From assembly GCF_000613845.1 (NCBI RefSeq), contig NZ_BAJT01000016.1, positions 1 to 64,000 of the forward strand: 64,000 nucleotides of DNA. Direction: 5' to 3'. This DNA comes from Asaia astilbis JCM 15831 (GTDB taxonomy: Bacteria; Pseudomonadota; Alphaproteobacteria; Acetobacterales; Acetobacteraceae). Below are positions 8,669 to 18,133 of the stretch, in pieces. Position numbers and translations under genes: made by a program. Every line of letters starts with the position of its first letter. Within the stretch, counting starts at the first letter, position 1. The notes under the pieces are model-generated. The model was not told the origin of the DNA, did no database searches, and worked only from the letters and a program-made list of their open reading frames with translations.

Positions 8669-10209
8669 TAGAAATCCTCCCAGCCCTGGTCAGATGACGT
8701 GACCTGCAAGGCTGGCTTTGGAGCGCTCTTGATTGCAGGCGCAGAAGGCTTTGGTGGTGCTGCGCGCGGGGGAGCGACGGGCTTTGCAACAGGTTTGGCA
8801 ACGGGTCTCGGGCTGGGCGCTGGCGCCTTGCGCTCGAGAGGCTTTGCTTCCTGACGCTTTCCAACGTTGAACTGACCCAGGGTCTGGGAAAGATTGCGGG
8901 TCTCGCTGGTCAGGTTGTGGCTGGCAGCTGTCGCCTCTTCCACCATCGCGGCATTCTGCTGCGTGACCTGATCCATGTCGTTGATCGAATGCGTAATTTC
9001 GGTGAGCTGGAGCGCCTGTTCGCGCGTCGTCGCTGTGAGGTTTTCGATGCGACCGGCAATACCTGCGATGCTTTCGGAGAAATCTCCGAGGTACTGGCTC
9101 GTCCGGGAGACCAGGCCGACGCCCTTGCTCACCTGCTCGGCAGAGACGGCGATCAGGCGCTTGATCTCATTGGCGGATTTGGCAGATTTTTCGGCGAGCG
9201 AGCGCACTTCCTGTGCGACGACAGCAAAGCCTCGTCCGGCATCGCCTGCGCGAGCGGCTTCGACACCAGCATTGAGGGCAAGAACGTTTGTCTGGAAGGT
9301 GATGCCATCGATCACCGAGATGATTTCGCCGATGGCGCTCGACGATTTCTGAATGCCGCCCATAGCGGCATTGGCTTCGTCCATGACTTCGGTCGCGAGT
9401 TTGACCTGCTCCAGCGTCTTCTTCGCTTCAACACTGGACTGGGAGCAGACATCGGCCGTCATCTGCACACCGGTGCTGATTGTTCTGACCGAGTTCGCGG
9501 CCTTGCCGAGATTTTCCGCCTGAATTTCGGTGCGGCGCGCCAGGTCGTCTGAGGCCATTGAAATTTCGCTGGCACCCGTCGTGATGAACTCTGAGCTCTT
9601 GGCCAAGGTGGCGAGTACGTTTTTCCAGAACTCGGCAGCGCCATTGCACTTGTCACGCAGCGAGGCATATTCGCCGTCAGCCAGATGGTTTGGAATCCGA
9701 TGGCTCAGGTCGCCCGAGCCGGCGACGGTCAGGGCCTCTTCCACTGCGGTAAGAACAGTGCTCATTTCCTTGATGCGCGCGCTGCTGCTGACTTTGAGCG
9801 CCTCCAGTTCGCGGGCGAGCGCATCTCTCTGCGCGCTTCCTTCGTTCTGGCTCTGTCCTGACGTTTGCAGGCGCGAAATGAGGGCGGTGAGTTGACCGCT
9901 TTCGTCGCGATTGTCTGAAGAAGACAGACGGCTGCGTGCATCGCTCAGGGAAGGGGAGCTGCCTGAAGAAACCAGCGCTTCGATCGGCTCCGCGATGGCC
10001 TGAACAAGCACGGCGCGCACGGCGACGCTGACCAGAAGAGCGAGCAGCGTGAGCACGAAGAGCGTGTAGAAACCGGTCGATGTGATCAGGTCTCCGTAGA
10101 GGAAACCTGCTTCGCACAGAAGCTGCGCGATCAGGAATAGTTGGACGAACAACACGCTCGTTCCGATCTTTGATCGAAACGAAGCTTCTCGATATAGCCA
10201 GGTTTTCAT
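8668..10209 (-). CDS. Methyl-accepting chemotaxis protein with GWEDF tail
   Basis: 513 residues. Two membrane segments (about 20-38 and 45-66) are separated by only a few residues, so there is almost no periplasmic sensor. A HAMP-like linker precedes the signalling domain, with the conserved hairpin tip IDGITFQTNVLALNAGVEAA and GRGFAVVAQEVRSLAEKSA. A Pro/Ala/Lys-rich tether follows, ending in GWEDF, which fits the xWxxF pentapeptide that docks CheR and CheB. It heads the che operon, as icpA/mcpE does in S. meliloti. It probably senses an internal or membrane signal; the ligand is unknown. Confidence 0.92.
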   Translation of the reverse strand: MKTWLYREASFRSKIGTSVLFVQLFLIAQLLCEAGFLYGDLITSTGFYTLFVLTLLALLVSVAVRAVLVQAIAEPIEALVSSGSSPSLSDARSRLSSSDNRDESGQLTALISRLQTSGQSQNEGSAQRDALARELEALKVSSSARIKEMSTVLTAVEEALTVAGSGDLSHRIPNHLADGEYASLRDKCNGAAEFWKNVLATLAKSSEFITTGASEISMASDDLARRTEIQAENLGKAANSVRTISTGVQMTADVCSQSSVEAKKTLEQVKLATEVMDEANAAMGGIQKSSSAIGEIISVIDGITFQTNVLALNAGVEAARAGDAGRGFAVVAQEVRSLAEKSAKSANEIKRLIAVSAEQVSKGVGLVSRTSQYLGDFSESIAGIAGRIENLTATTREQALQLTEITHSINDMDQVTQQNAAMVEEATAASHNLTSETRNLSQTLGQFNVGKRQEAKPLERKAPAPSPRPVAKPVAKPVAPPRAAPPKPSAPAIKSAPKPALQVTSSDQGWEDF

Positions 10210-10558
10210 CGTGTTCTACTTCGCATTATCAATTAAATACTGGTAAATCCAGAAGCCGTATTGCCAATGGTTTTTCTGTTAAGGTGAAAACGTAAGATCT
10301 GATTGCCCTGAAATCAAAATGGGCTTGCAATGCTGAAGGTCACACGAAGCAATTAAAAACAAGTTAAGCAGAACGCTGTTGCGAGCGCGTCATGAAAAAG
10401 ACCCGAAACTGCCCGAGATAATGCATTAGGGAGCTCCTTGTTTCAGATGTTTATACTGAGGCATTTAGAGGAAAAAACCTCTGGATCGTTAGTGAGGACG
10501 TCGCGCGGGCCTGGATGCGACAGGTCCAGTCTCATGGATTTGGCCGCGAAAGAAGAGC
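10210..10558. other. Intergenic, che operon upstream region
   Basis: Lies between the fliP stop and the MCP start, both on the minus strand. No supported gene. The A/T-rich part (about 10215-10380) probably carries the che operon promoter. I saw no clear terminator after fliP. Confidence 0.5.
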
Positions 10559-11404
10559 TTACGATCCGAAGCTGCGCACTAAACCGCCTGCGACCATCTG
10601 CCATCCGTCGATCATCACAAAAAAGATGAGTTTGAAGGGGAGGGAGATCGTGGCGGGAGGGAGCATCATCATGCCTAGGCTCATCAGAACACTTGCGGTC
10701 ACGATGTCGATAATCAGAAACGGCAGATACAGAAGGAAGCCCATCTCGAATCCACGGCTGAGCTCTCCAACCATGAAGGCAGGCATGAGGACGCGCCAGG
10801 GTGTCTCCGCAGCATTGGCAGGCGGGGTCATATTCGCGAGGTGATAGAACGTCCCCACATCGTTCGGTCGTGCATGCGCAAGCATGAAACCCCGGAAAGG
10901 CTCAGCAGCTGCTTTCATACCATCGATTTCAGAGACGGAGCCGCTGATCATGGGCGCTATGCCCCGATTCCAGGACTGCTCGAAGGTCGGTTGCATGACG
11001 AAAAACGTCAGAAAGAGGGAGAGCCCGATGATGACGGTGTTTGGAGGCGAGCCCTGAGCACCGATGGCGCCTCGCAACAGGGAGAGAACGATAACGATTC
11101 GCGTGAACGCGGTCACCATAACCAGCAAGCTGGGTGCAAGCGAGAGCAGGGTGATGAGTGCGGTCAGCTGAATCAGCCGGCTGGTAGTTCCCGCGCTGCT
11201 ACCGTCATGCCCGAGATCCAGCGAAAGCGACTGTGCTTGTGCGATGTTCGGCAGTGTCACGGCAGCGATGGTCACTATGATCGGCAGCGCGCGCACAAGG
11301 AATTCGGTCAGACCTGATTTCCTGCCGGGAACAGCCGGGTGCGAAGCCACATGGCCTGTCGGAACGGTCGAGGCGCTGTGATGATCCTGATAGAGATGCG
11401 TCAC
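10559..11404 (-). CDS. fliP: Flagellar export protein FliP
   Basis: 281 residues from the GTG at 11404, which overlaps the restored fliO stop by four bases (GTGA). Longer starts (TTG at 11476) run into fliO. A cleavable signal peptide ends near PNIAQAQS. The mature protein has FliP signatures: FTRIVIVLSLLRGAIG, TPPNTVIIGLSLFLTFFVMQP-type segment, VLMPAFMVGELSRGFEMGFLLYLPF and the final MMMLPPATISLPFKLIFFVM. It forms the core of the export gate with FliQ and FliR, neither of which is in the window. Confidence 0.93.
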   Translation of the reverse strand: MTHLYQDHHSASTVPTGHVASHPAVPGRKSGLTEFLVRALPIIVTIAAVTLPNIAQAQSLSLDLGHDGSSAGTTSRLIQLTALITLLSLAPSLLVMVTAFTRIVIVLSLLRGAIGAQGSPPNTVIIGLSLFLTFFVMQPTFEQSWNRGIAPMISGSVSEIDGMKAAAEPFRGFMLAHARPNDVGTFYHLANMTPPANAAETPWRVLMPAFMVGELSRGFEMGFLLYLPFLIIDIVTASVLMSLGMMMLPPATISLPFKLIFFVMIDGWQMVAGGLVRSFGS

Positions 11405-11720
11405 CGTTCGGGCTCCTGATTGGTCGAGAAGGGCGCCACTGCTGACTGCGTCGCATCTGGCTGGTTTTCGGATCAACCCAGCCCATGAAGATATCTGTCG
11501 CGCCTCCGGTCAGCATCAGGCCCGTCCGCTCTCCGCACCGAAAAAGGGTCAGACGCCGCTTTGGGTCCAAAACCAGGGTTTCTTCTAGGCTCAGCTGAGA
11601 GGTTTTCCCTCTTCGAGAGAGCCTGGGCTGAAGATAGGCAATCGCAGACCGTAGAAGAAAGATAAGCGCGATCACGAGAACGAAGGAGCTGGCATAGGCA
11701 CCCCATGACTGAAAGGTCAT
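11401..11720 (-). CDS. fliO: Flagellar protein FliO (frameshifted)
   Basis: About 106 residues if one base is restored near 11473-11480. A membrane segment (about 8-27) is followed by the basic cytoplasmic domain with LSLEETLVLDPKRRLTLFRCGERTGLMLTGG, typical of FliO, the factor that helps assemble FliP. As written the frame runs on as an odd basic tail deep into fliP. In the next frame GWV is followed by SENQPDATQSAVAPFSTNQ and a stop overlapping the fliP GTG by four bases, which looks natural. Confidence 0.75.
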
Positions 11721-11776
11721 GCGGTCAGGTACAAATGCGACATGTGCCGGTTTCCGTTAACGCGCTGTGGTCGATA

Positions 11777-12139
11777 TTATTTATGGGCGGCGCTGGATGA
11801 CGAGGAGAGGATCTCGGTCATCGTCACGCCGATATTGTTATCGTCTACGACCACAAGCTCACCGCGTGCGATCAACCTGTTATTGGCGTAGATATCGACG
11901 GCTTCACCGAGCTTCTTGTTGAGTTCGACGACGGCGCCGCGGCCCAGACGCAGCAACTGGCTGACAGGCATCGACGTCGTGCCGATCACCGCTGTGATCT
12001 TGACGGGAATATCGTAGACCGCCTCTGATCGGTTTCCGGAAGCGTCTTCCTTGTTCGGCGCATCTTGAGGTGCGTCTGATGTTTCGAAGGAGTCTGAAGT
12101 AAAGTCTTCGAGTCCGACCATTTCGCTCTCATTATTCAT
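11777..12139 (-). CDS. fliN: Flagellar motor switch protein FliN
   Basis: 120 residues. The acidic N-terminal part is variable. The C-terminal SpoA fold has PVKITAVIGTTSMPVSQLLRL, GAVVELNKKLGEAVDIYAN and RGELVVVDDNNIGVTMTEI, diagnostic of FliN. It forms the lower C-ring with FliM (41 kb) and docks FliH for export. Three bases separate it from fliH. Confidence 0.93.
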   Translation of the reverse strand: MNNESEMVGLEDFTSDSFETSDAPQDAPNKEDASGNRSEAVYDIPVKITAVIGTTSMPVSQLLRLGRGAVVELNKKLGEAVDIYANNRLIARGELVVVDDNNIGVTMTEILSSSSSAAHK

Positions 12140-12142
12140 GGG

Positions 12143-12967
12143 TCAATGCCTGTCCGTGGTCCTGGAGGTGTCGATATCCCGGTCAGTCGAAGCGCTGACA
12201 GAGGTGATGATCCGGTTGATCGCGTTTTGCCGCCACTCATTCGGATCGATAAGAATCGTGCGTGCTCCAGACTCGATTCTGATAGTGGATGCGTCGCCCT
12301 CCGCACAAGCGTCAAAGCGGATATTCGTTCTTTCCCCGAGAAGCGCTTGAAGGCCCTCCGTGTTCTCAGGGCTGGTTTTGATGCTGACGTCGCCCTCGCA
12401 TGCCGCCACCAGATCAGCAGCATCCTGTAGCAGGTCACGTTTCAGACCTTGAAGAGTTTCCCCGGGAAGGCGCGTCAGCGCGACGATGAGATCGAGTACG
12501 GTCTGCACCATGGTCTCGCCTGCGCCTTGCGCGGCCTTCATACGACGCGCGCTCTCTGCGTCAAAGGCATCGCTGATCTTGCTGATGAGGGTTGCGAACT
12601 CTGCTTCGAGAGCCTTGGTAGCAGATGCACGCCCTTCCTCTCGCCCGCCCTCGAACGCGGTCCGGCAGAGGGCGTCGAGGTCGCCTAGTGTCAACGAGAG
12701 CAGCGGTGCGACATCGGCGGTCGTGGGCTCGTCCTGAACGACTTCCGGAACCTCGGCAACTGGCGCCGCCTTCGGGGGAGCGATTCTGAAATCCTCGAGA
12801 TGCCGGGCAAGGACACGTGCACGTTTCGTCTCGGTCTCGGCGTGGTCGGCAGAGATGCTCTGAGATCTCTCTCCGGCCGAACCAGATCCGCCATGACGCC
12901 CGGATTGCAGCAAATCACGTTGTGTTTGCGCTGCCTGTTGTCGAAAAGGAACGAAGCCGGCGCTCAT
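12143..12967 (-). CDS. fliH: Flagellar assembly protein FliH
   Basis: 274 residues. The N-terminus is variable and charged. The central region is rich in small residues and alternating helix heptads, and the C-terminal domain resembles the ATPase-stalk FliH family (LLQDAADLVAACEGDVSIKTSPEN ... ESGARTILIDPNEW). It links the FliI ATPase to FliN. The ATG at 12967 overlaps fliG by four bases. Assignment uses both position (fliF-fliG-fliH-fliN) and C-terminal character. Confidence 0.8.
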   Translation of the reverse strand: MSAGFVPFRQQAAQTQRDLLQSGRHGGSGSAGERSQSISADHAETETKRARVLARHLEDFRIAPPKAAPVAEVPEVVQDEPTTADVAPLLSLTLGDLDALCRTAFEGGREEGRASATKALEAEFATLISKISDAFDAESARRMKAAQGAGETMVQTVLDLIVALTRLPGETLQGLKRDLLQDAADLVAACEGDVSIKTSPENTEGLQALLGERTNIRFDACAEGDASTIRIESGARTILIDPNEWRQNAINRIITSVSASTDRDIDTSRTTDRH

Positions 12968-14016
12968 GAAATGAATTCTTCGCCTCCCGAGGCATCGTTC
13001 ATATCGATCTCGCCGGAGTTCACCAGGTTCTTGATCGTCATGACGATTTCAGCCTGAGCTACTTCGACATCTCTCACGCGCACAGGGCCGAGAGAGGCGA
13101 TTTCCTCGAGCAGAATGTTGCCGGCACGTTTGGACATGCATTGCAGGAAGAGCTTTCTTTCGCTGTCCGAGGCCCCCTTGAGCGCGACGGGAAGCTTCTC
13201 ACGGTCAATCTCGTTGACAACCCGCATGAGAGATTCCTGAGAGAGGCGGCTGATATCCTCGAAGGTGAACATGAGGGCCTTGACCTTCTCCATGTCCTCG
13301 GAGCTCTGCATCTCCATGAGTTCAGTGAAGCGAGACTCGGTTTTGCGGTCGAAGTTATTGAAGACTTCAGCAAGCAACTCGTAGCTGTCGCGCTTCGAAG
13401 AGCGCCCCAGAGAGGAAATGAATTCCGATCGCAGTGTCGCTTCGACGCTCTCAATCACCTCGCGCTGCACTGTTTCCATGTGAAGAATGCGCATCATGAC
13501 GTCTGTCGCGTAATCTTCCGGAAGCAGTGCGAGAACGCGTGCAGCATGGGCGGGCTGCAGGCGGCTGACAATGACGGCTGCTGTCTGAGGATATTCGCTG
13601 CGCAGGTAGTTTGCGAGGATGGTCTCCTGCACGTTGCCGAGCTTGTCCCACATGTTGCGACCAGCCGGACCACGGATTTCGTCCATGATCTTTTCGACCT
13701 GGTCGGCCCCAAGTGTCTTGCGCAGGAATGCCTCGGTCGTTTCGAATGTCCCGACGAGACCGTCCGCTGTTTCAAAGTTCTCGATGAATTCACGGCAGAC
13801 CGCTTCAACCATTTCGGCCTTGATGACGCCGAGCCCGGCCATCGCAATCGAGATGTCCCGAATTTCGTCTTCATGAAGCGATTGCATCATGTTCACGCTG
13901 CGCTCGCGACCGATAGTCATGAACAGAACAGCAGCTTTCTGCTTGCCGGTAAGCTGGACGCCACTTTCGCTGCGGCCTTCTTCGGTGCGCCCCGCAATTT
14001 TTTCAGCTTCGCTCAT
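12964..14016 (-). CDS. fliG: Flagellar motor switch protein FliG
   Basis: 350 residues. The N-terminal domain binds FliF (KQKAAVLFMTIGRERSVNMM). The middle domain has SEYPQTAAVIVSRL, the family EHPQ motif with Tyr for His. The C-terminal torque domain has FTFEDISRLSQESLMRVVNEIDREKLPVALKG with the charged residues that contact MotA. It overlaps fliF by four bases and fliH by four bases. Length is normal. Confidence 0.95.
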   Translation of the reverse strand: MSEAEKIAGRTEEGRSESGVQLTGKQKAAVLFMTIGRERSVNMMQSLHEDEIRDISIAMAGLGVIKAEMVEAVCREFIENFETADGLVGTFETTEAFLRKTLGADQVEKIMDEIRGPAGRNMWDKLGNVQETILANYLRSEYPQTAAVIVSRLQPAHAARVLALLPEDYATDVMMRILHMETVQREVIESVEATLRSEFISSLGRSSKRDSYELLAEVFNNFDRKTESRFTELMEMQSSEDMEKVKALMFTFEDISRLSQESLMRVVNEIDREKLPVALKGASDSERKLFLQCMSKRAGNILLEEIASLGPVRVRDVEVAQAEIVMTIKNLVNSGEIDMNDASGGEEFIS

Positions 14017-15674
14017 GATGCGGCTCCTTGCTTGGGTTCCGGCGCTTCAAGCCAGCTGCGGATGACATTCAGGCTGCTCTCGGGATTCTGGTCGATACGA
14101 TCGGCCACTTTAGCGATGATACCGGCCCTTGCTTTGCCCTCCACGCCGTCGAGTGCCACTGTCTCACTTCCATCATGCAGCGTGAGGCTGTTCGACTGGC
14201 CGCCTTCGAGGCTGTTCTGACCAGCGCCATTGGACCCGAGAGCAGAGTTCTGGAAGGCTTCAAGCGCTGTAGCCCCAGCCCCTGCGAGGGCAGGAAGACC
14301 ACCGCGACCGCGGCGCAGCAGGGGACGCAGGGCAAAGAACCCGGCTCCGAGCGCGAGCAGGATCGGCACGATCCATTCGGCGAGATAAAGCAGGTTTTCC
14401 TTCGAGAAGAAGCCCGGCGCCGCTGGGATCGGTTCGACACCGCCATCAGGCATGAAGCGCATCGAAACGACTTCAACCTGATCACCGCGAGCCTTGTCAT
14501 AGCCTACTGCTGTTTTGACGAGCGTCGTTATGCGGTCGATCTCGGGCTGCTCGAGGGGTTTCCAAGTCGCATTGCCCTTCTTGTCCTGAACGTAGGAGCC
14601 ATCAACCATCACGGCGACGCTGATACGAGCAACGCGCGGGTGAATCTGCGACGTGACCTTAACCCGCTTGCCGATTTCGTAGTTGTTTGTCTCCTCGTCG
14701 CGTGTGTCGCTCGATCCAGTCTTGTTGCCCTGACCGGCATTGGCGTTCGGTAGATTGTTCGACACAGAGGTGTTCGGCGACGACTCAGTATTGACGCTCT
14801 TGTCCGAGCTGGTCTGCTGTGAACGCAAGACCTGCTGGTTCGGATCGAAGCTTTCTTCCGTCTCGTGAACCTCGTCATTATTGATGACGACAGCAGCGCG
14901 CGCGCGGATATGAGCAGTCCCGAGCGTCGGGATCAGCATTTCCTCTACAGCCTGCGAAAGACGTGTTTCTTCCGAATGACGGAATTTCTCGAACACGGCT
15001 TCCTGACCGTCTTCACTATTAGGCTCGCCTGGCTTGGCCAGAACATCGCCCCGGGTGTCGACGATGGAGATCGATTGAGGTCTCAAGCCCGGCACAGCGG
15101 CTGCGACAAGGTTCTGGATTGCCTGGATGCCGTCGGGAGCAATACGTCCTGCGCGACCGATATCGATCACGACACTCGCCTGAGAGGGGTTGGTCTGAAC
15201 CGAGAAAAGGTCTCTGTGCGGCAATACGAGGTGAACGCGCACGTTGCGCACGCCCTGAAGAAGCCTGATCGAGCGTTCGAGTTCGCCCTCCAGCGCTCGT
15301 GTCTCGTTGATGTTCTGCTCGAACTGGGTGCTCGTCAGTGTGGCGCTTTTGTCGAAGAGCTCGTAACCAACGCTTCCGCCATTCGGCAGGCCGTCTTGCG
15401 CCAGAAGAAGACGTGCCTTCGCAACCTGGTCCGGTGCAACGTAAAGGCTGCCACCATCCGGCGATGTGGACGAGTTGATATGCGCCTTGTTCAGGTCTTC
15501 AACCATGCGGCCTGCCTCGTTGAGATCGAGGTTGCCGTAGAGGAGGGCTGTTGGCTGCTGCGCCTTGCCAAGGACAAGATAGCCGAGCAGGCCGAAAAGC
15601 AGGGCTCCGGCGAAGCCGAGGGCGGCGAGACGCGTGCGTCCCAATCCCTTGAGTGATGCCAACAGGTTTTGCAT
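14013..15674 (-). CDS. fliF: Flagellar MS-ring protein FliF
   Basis: 553 residues. The first membrane segment (about 18-35) is followed by ring-building domains (ALLYGNLDLNEAGRMVEDL, DGLPNGGSVGYELFDKSATLTSTQFEQNINE, VRVHLVLPHRDLFS). The second membrane segment is near 435-453, and the C-terminal tail binds FliG. The MS ring is the membrane base of the flagellum. Length is normal and the frame is intact. Confidence 0.95.
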   Translation of the reverse strand: MQNLLASLKGLGRTRLAALGFAGALLFGLLGYLVLGKAQQPTALLYGNLDLNEAGRMVEDLNKAHINSSTSPDGGSLYVAPDQVAKARLLLAQDGLPNGGSVGYELFDKSATLTSTQFEQNINETRALEGELERSIRLLQGVRNVRVHLVLPHRDLFSVQTNPSQASVVIDIGRAGRIAPDGIQAIQNLVAAAVPGLRPQSISIVDTRGDVLAKPGEPNSEDGQEAVFEKFRHSEETRLSQAVEEMLIPTLGTAHIRARAAVVINNDEVHETEESFDPNQQVLRSQQTSSDKSVNTESSPNTSVSNNLPNANAGQGNKTGSSDTRDEETNNYEIGKRVKVTSQIHPRVARISVAVMVDGSYVQDKKGNATWKPLEQPEIDRITTLVKTAVGYDKARGDQVEVVSMRFMPDGGVEPIPAAPGFFSKENLLYLAEWIVPILLALGAGFFALRPLLRRGRGGLPALAGAGATALEAFQNSALGSNGAGQNSLEGGQSNSLTLHDGSETVALDGVEGKARAGIIAKVADRIDQNPESSLNVIRSWLEAPEPKQGAAS

Positions 15675-15842
15675 GGAGTTCAGTGTATCAGGCCGGGTTG
15701 AGGTTGCGAATGGCGGTCATGGAAATGCTCCCGTGGCAATCATCTGGAAGGAATGTCAAATTAGTCGAGAGCCGGATGGCAAACCTGAGAAAAGGGGTGC
15801 CTAAGAGAAGTCGCTCGGTCAAGGGCGCCTCCCGGTAGGCGA

Positions 15843-16208
15843 TCACGGTAGATACGCGTTGGTCGGAGGCGTCTGCTTGAGCGGAAGGTTGAGACGGTTC
15901 GCATTTTGCTCCTGCGTCAACCCGGTTGGGCCTTGAGCGACCTGTCGTGCGACGTTGGGCATGAGATCGGGCCTGCTCCAGCAATCGACGCCGTTCCAGC
16001 TTTGCGTGCAATACGGCTGTGGCGCAGGGGGGCGCTCGGGAGGGGCACACCAGTCCTCGCCTTCCTGAATATAGCCGGCGTTGCAATCGCGTCCCGTCAG
16101 ATGTCGGGCGACATCGTCTGCTGCGCAGCCGCTCAGGAGAAGACTCAACACGGCGAGGCTGGCAAAGCGGGGCGACGTCGCCGGTGAAATTCGATAGCTC
16201 GGTTTCAT
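15843..16208 (-). CDS. Small lipoprotein between flgF and fliF
   Basis: 121 residues. The signal sequence ends in the lipobox LLSGC (Cys28), so the mature protein is probably lipid-anchored. The mature part is short, rich in Pro, Asn and Gln, with further cysteines (DCNAGY, WCAPPE, YCTQSW, DCWSRP) that could form disulphides. I do not recognise a family. It is codirectional with the rod genes and may be co-transcribed; a role in the flagellum is only suggested by position. Confidence 0.65.
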   Translation of the reverse strand: MKPSYRISPATSPRFASLAVLSLLLSGCAADDVARHLTGRDCNAGYIQEGEDWCAPPERPPAPQPYCTQSWNGVDCWSRPDLMPNVARQVAQGPTGLTQEQNANRLNLPLKQTPPTNAYLP

Positions 16209-16369
16209 GCTTTACGTCTCGTCCGCGATAAACAGAATTGTGCTGGGTGTGCTACGCCCTGAAAATAGCCCATGGGGAGCCTTGCCACCGACGATTGTCG
16301 ATATCGGGTGAGATCTTGGTGAAACACCAAAGGCACAAAGAGCCGAGGCGTTAAGCGGTAACAGGGGGC

Positions 16370-17112
16370 TCAGGTTGTGGGCTCCGCCGTGATTTTGTCG
16401 ATCGCGCTTTGAGTGCGCGTGGCTTCGGTCTGGATGAGCTGAAAATTGAGATCGTAGTCGCGCTGGATCTGAATCAGGTGGGTTGTCTCAGACACAGCGT
16501 TAACATTGCTGCCCTCAAGCATTCCCTGATGGAGCTCGGGCGACGTCACAGGGCGGGTCTGAGTCGTTGGCTTCATCAGGTATTGCCCTTCAGCCTGAAG
16601 CGTCTGCTGGTTCTGGACTGAAACAATTCCGATCGAACCGAGGGCGCCGTCCGGTGTCGAAATTGTTCCATCCTTGGCAATTGAGAAATCCGCAATCTCA
16701 GGTCTGAGAACGATGTTTCTGCCATTGCGATCCAGAACAGGGTTGCCGGAGCCGTCGGTAAGCGTGCCGTCGAGCCGACGCGTAAACTGTCCATTACGGG
16801 TCAGCCTTACGCCCTGCGTGGTACGCACCGAGAAATAGCCCTCGCCGTTAATGGCGACGTCTGTAGAATTTCCCGTAGTTTTCAGCGGGCCCTGATCGTA
16901 ATCACGGAACGTTGCCTTGTCCTCAGTATAGCTTGATCCTTGTCGCCAGAAATTTGCCCTGCGCCTTTTTGATGCGCAAGAAATTGCGAGAATAACTGAC
17001 GAGAGGTTTTGAACCCGTCAGTATTTTCGTTCGCAAGATTATTGGCGGTGATGTCGAGGCTGCGCTTCAGCACGTCAATTCGTGAAAGCGCAATATAGGC
17101 CGTGCTGTCCAT
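16370..17112 (-). CDS. flgF: Proximal rod protein FlgF (frameshifted)
   Basis: About 247 residues if one base is restored near 16936-16941. The N-terminal rod signature is LDITANNLANENTDGFK. After the shift the next frame gives YTEDKATFRDYDQGPLKTTG and VAINGEGYFSV, then RLTRNGQFTRRLDGTL and the C-terminal LIQIQRDYDLNFQLIQ helix. The broken spot AAGGATC would be repaired by an AAGGGATC G run. FlgF forms part of the rod. Order is flgB-flgC-flgF, with no fliE between. Confidence 0.88.
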
Positions 17113-17159
17113 TACAATCCGTCTCGTCTTTTAATTACATTGCCGGGAGATCGGGCTTC

Positions 17160-17566
17160 TTATTTCATTAAATTGATCGTGCGCGTCAGCATTGCGCGCG
17201 TAATCTGCATCGTGTTCAGATTGGCTTCATAAGAATGCTGGGCTTCATGTGTGTCGAGGATTTCGGTCATCGTGTCGACATTCGGCATCTTGACCATTCC
17301 CTTGGCGTCGGCTGCAGGATGTCCAGGATCGTAATGCGTTTCGAAGTCAGACTGGTCCTCGCCAATTTCCCTTACACCGACAGAAGATGAGCCGTGCTGC
17401 GATCGAGCATTTCCTTGAAGGTAATGGTTTTGCGGCGATAAGGATCAGACCCAGGGGTAGAGCCGGTTGTCTCGACGTTGGCGAGATTTTCGGCCGCCAC
17501 TTGCAGACGTTTCGCCTGCACCTGCATTCCTGCTGCGGAAATCCCGATCGTATCTGAGAAGTTCAT
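17160..17566 (-). CDS. flgC: Proximal rod protein FlgC (frameshifted)
   Basis: About 135 residues with one base restored near 17385-17400. The N-terminal half has SAAGMQVQAKRLQVAAENLANVETTG and PYRRKTITFKEML. As written it stops at LLSV. The next frame continues VGVREIGEDQSDFETHYDPGHP, VKMPNVDTMTEILD and the C-terminal ANLNTMQITRAMLTRTINLM, all FlgC hallmarks. The restored length is normal for FlgC. The stop is TAA at 17160-17162. Confidence 0.9.
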
Positions 17567-17588
17567 GGTTTACTCTTTCCGATCAGCG

Positions 17589-18002
17589 TTAGGACGACGA
17601 GCCGAGGGCCAAAGAAAACATCGACATGTAAGTGCTGTAGGTATTGGTCGCGAGGCGCTGCTGGTCGTTAGTGGAAGCGATTTTTTCAAGTTCGCTTTCC
17701 ACATTTACCTGATTGCCATCGATCGAGGTGTTGCCAGCGACATGGGCAGCCGAACTTTGCAAGGATGCGGCGGTGATATGACCGGGGTCAGTGCGTGTCA
17801 GGGAAACCGCGAGATGGTTCTGTAGCACGCCCTGAAACTGCGGCACGTCACGAGCTGAGTAGCCGGGTGTGTTCGCATTCGCCACGTTGCCTGCAAGCAC
17901 GGATTCCCGCGACTGCAGCCATTTCATGCGTTGAGTGGCGAGGTCGAGAACGTCCGTTCCGGTGGTGGAAGCAGCCATTTGCACTGAAGCAGCTTGCAGC
18001 AT
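17589..18002 (-). CDS. flgB: Proximal rod protein FlgB
   Basis: 137 residues. MKWLQSRESVLAGNVANANTPGYSARDV is the rod-protein N-terminal motif. The C-terminal half has VNVESELEKIASTNDQQRLATNTYSTYMSMF, typical of FlgB. It forms the base of the rod. Twenty-two bases separate it from flgC. An internal ATG (residue 9) is an alternative start. Confidence 0.93.
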   Translation of the reverse strand: MLQAASVQMAASTTGTDVLDLATQRMKWLQSRESVLAGNVANANTPGYSARDVPQFQGVLQNHLAVSLTRTDPGHITAASLQSSAAHVAGNTSIDGNQVNVESELEKIASTNDQQRLATNTYSTYMSMFSLALGSSS

Positions 18003-18133
18003 GATAATCCTGCCAATCTTTGCGCGGCCTCAAATGTGCCGCTAAATATTTTAAATATGAAAGCACTTTAGTGCGGAACTCTGACAAAGAGAAGCATAAC
18101 TCTCTCTTGTAACAAAAAAACTCGATTATGTCC

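Noticed and set aside
13141..14220. Long plus-strand frame opposite fliG (359 codons)
   Set aside because: Mirror of an intact, strongly conserved fliG; no motif and no ribosome binding site.
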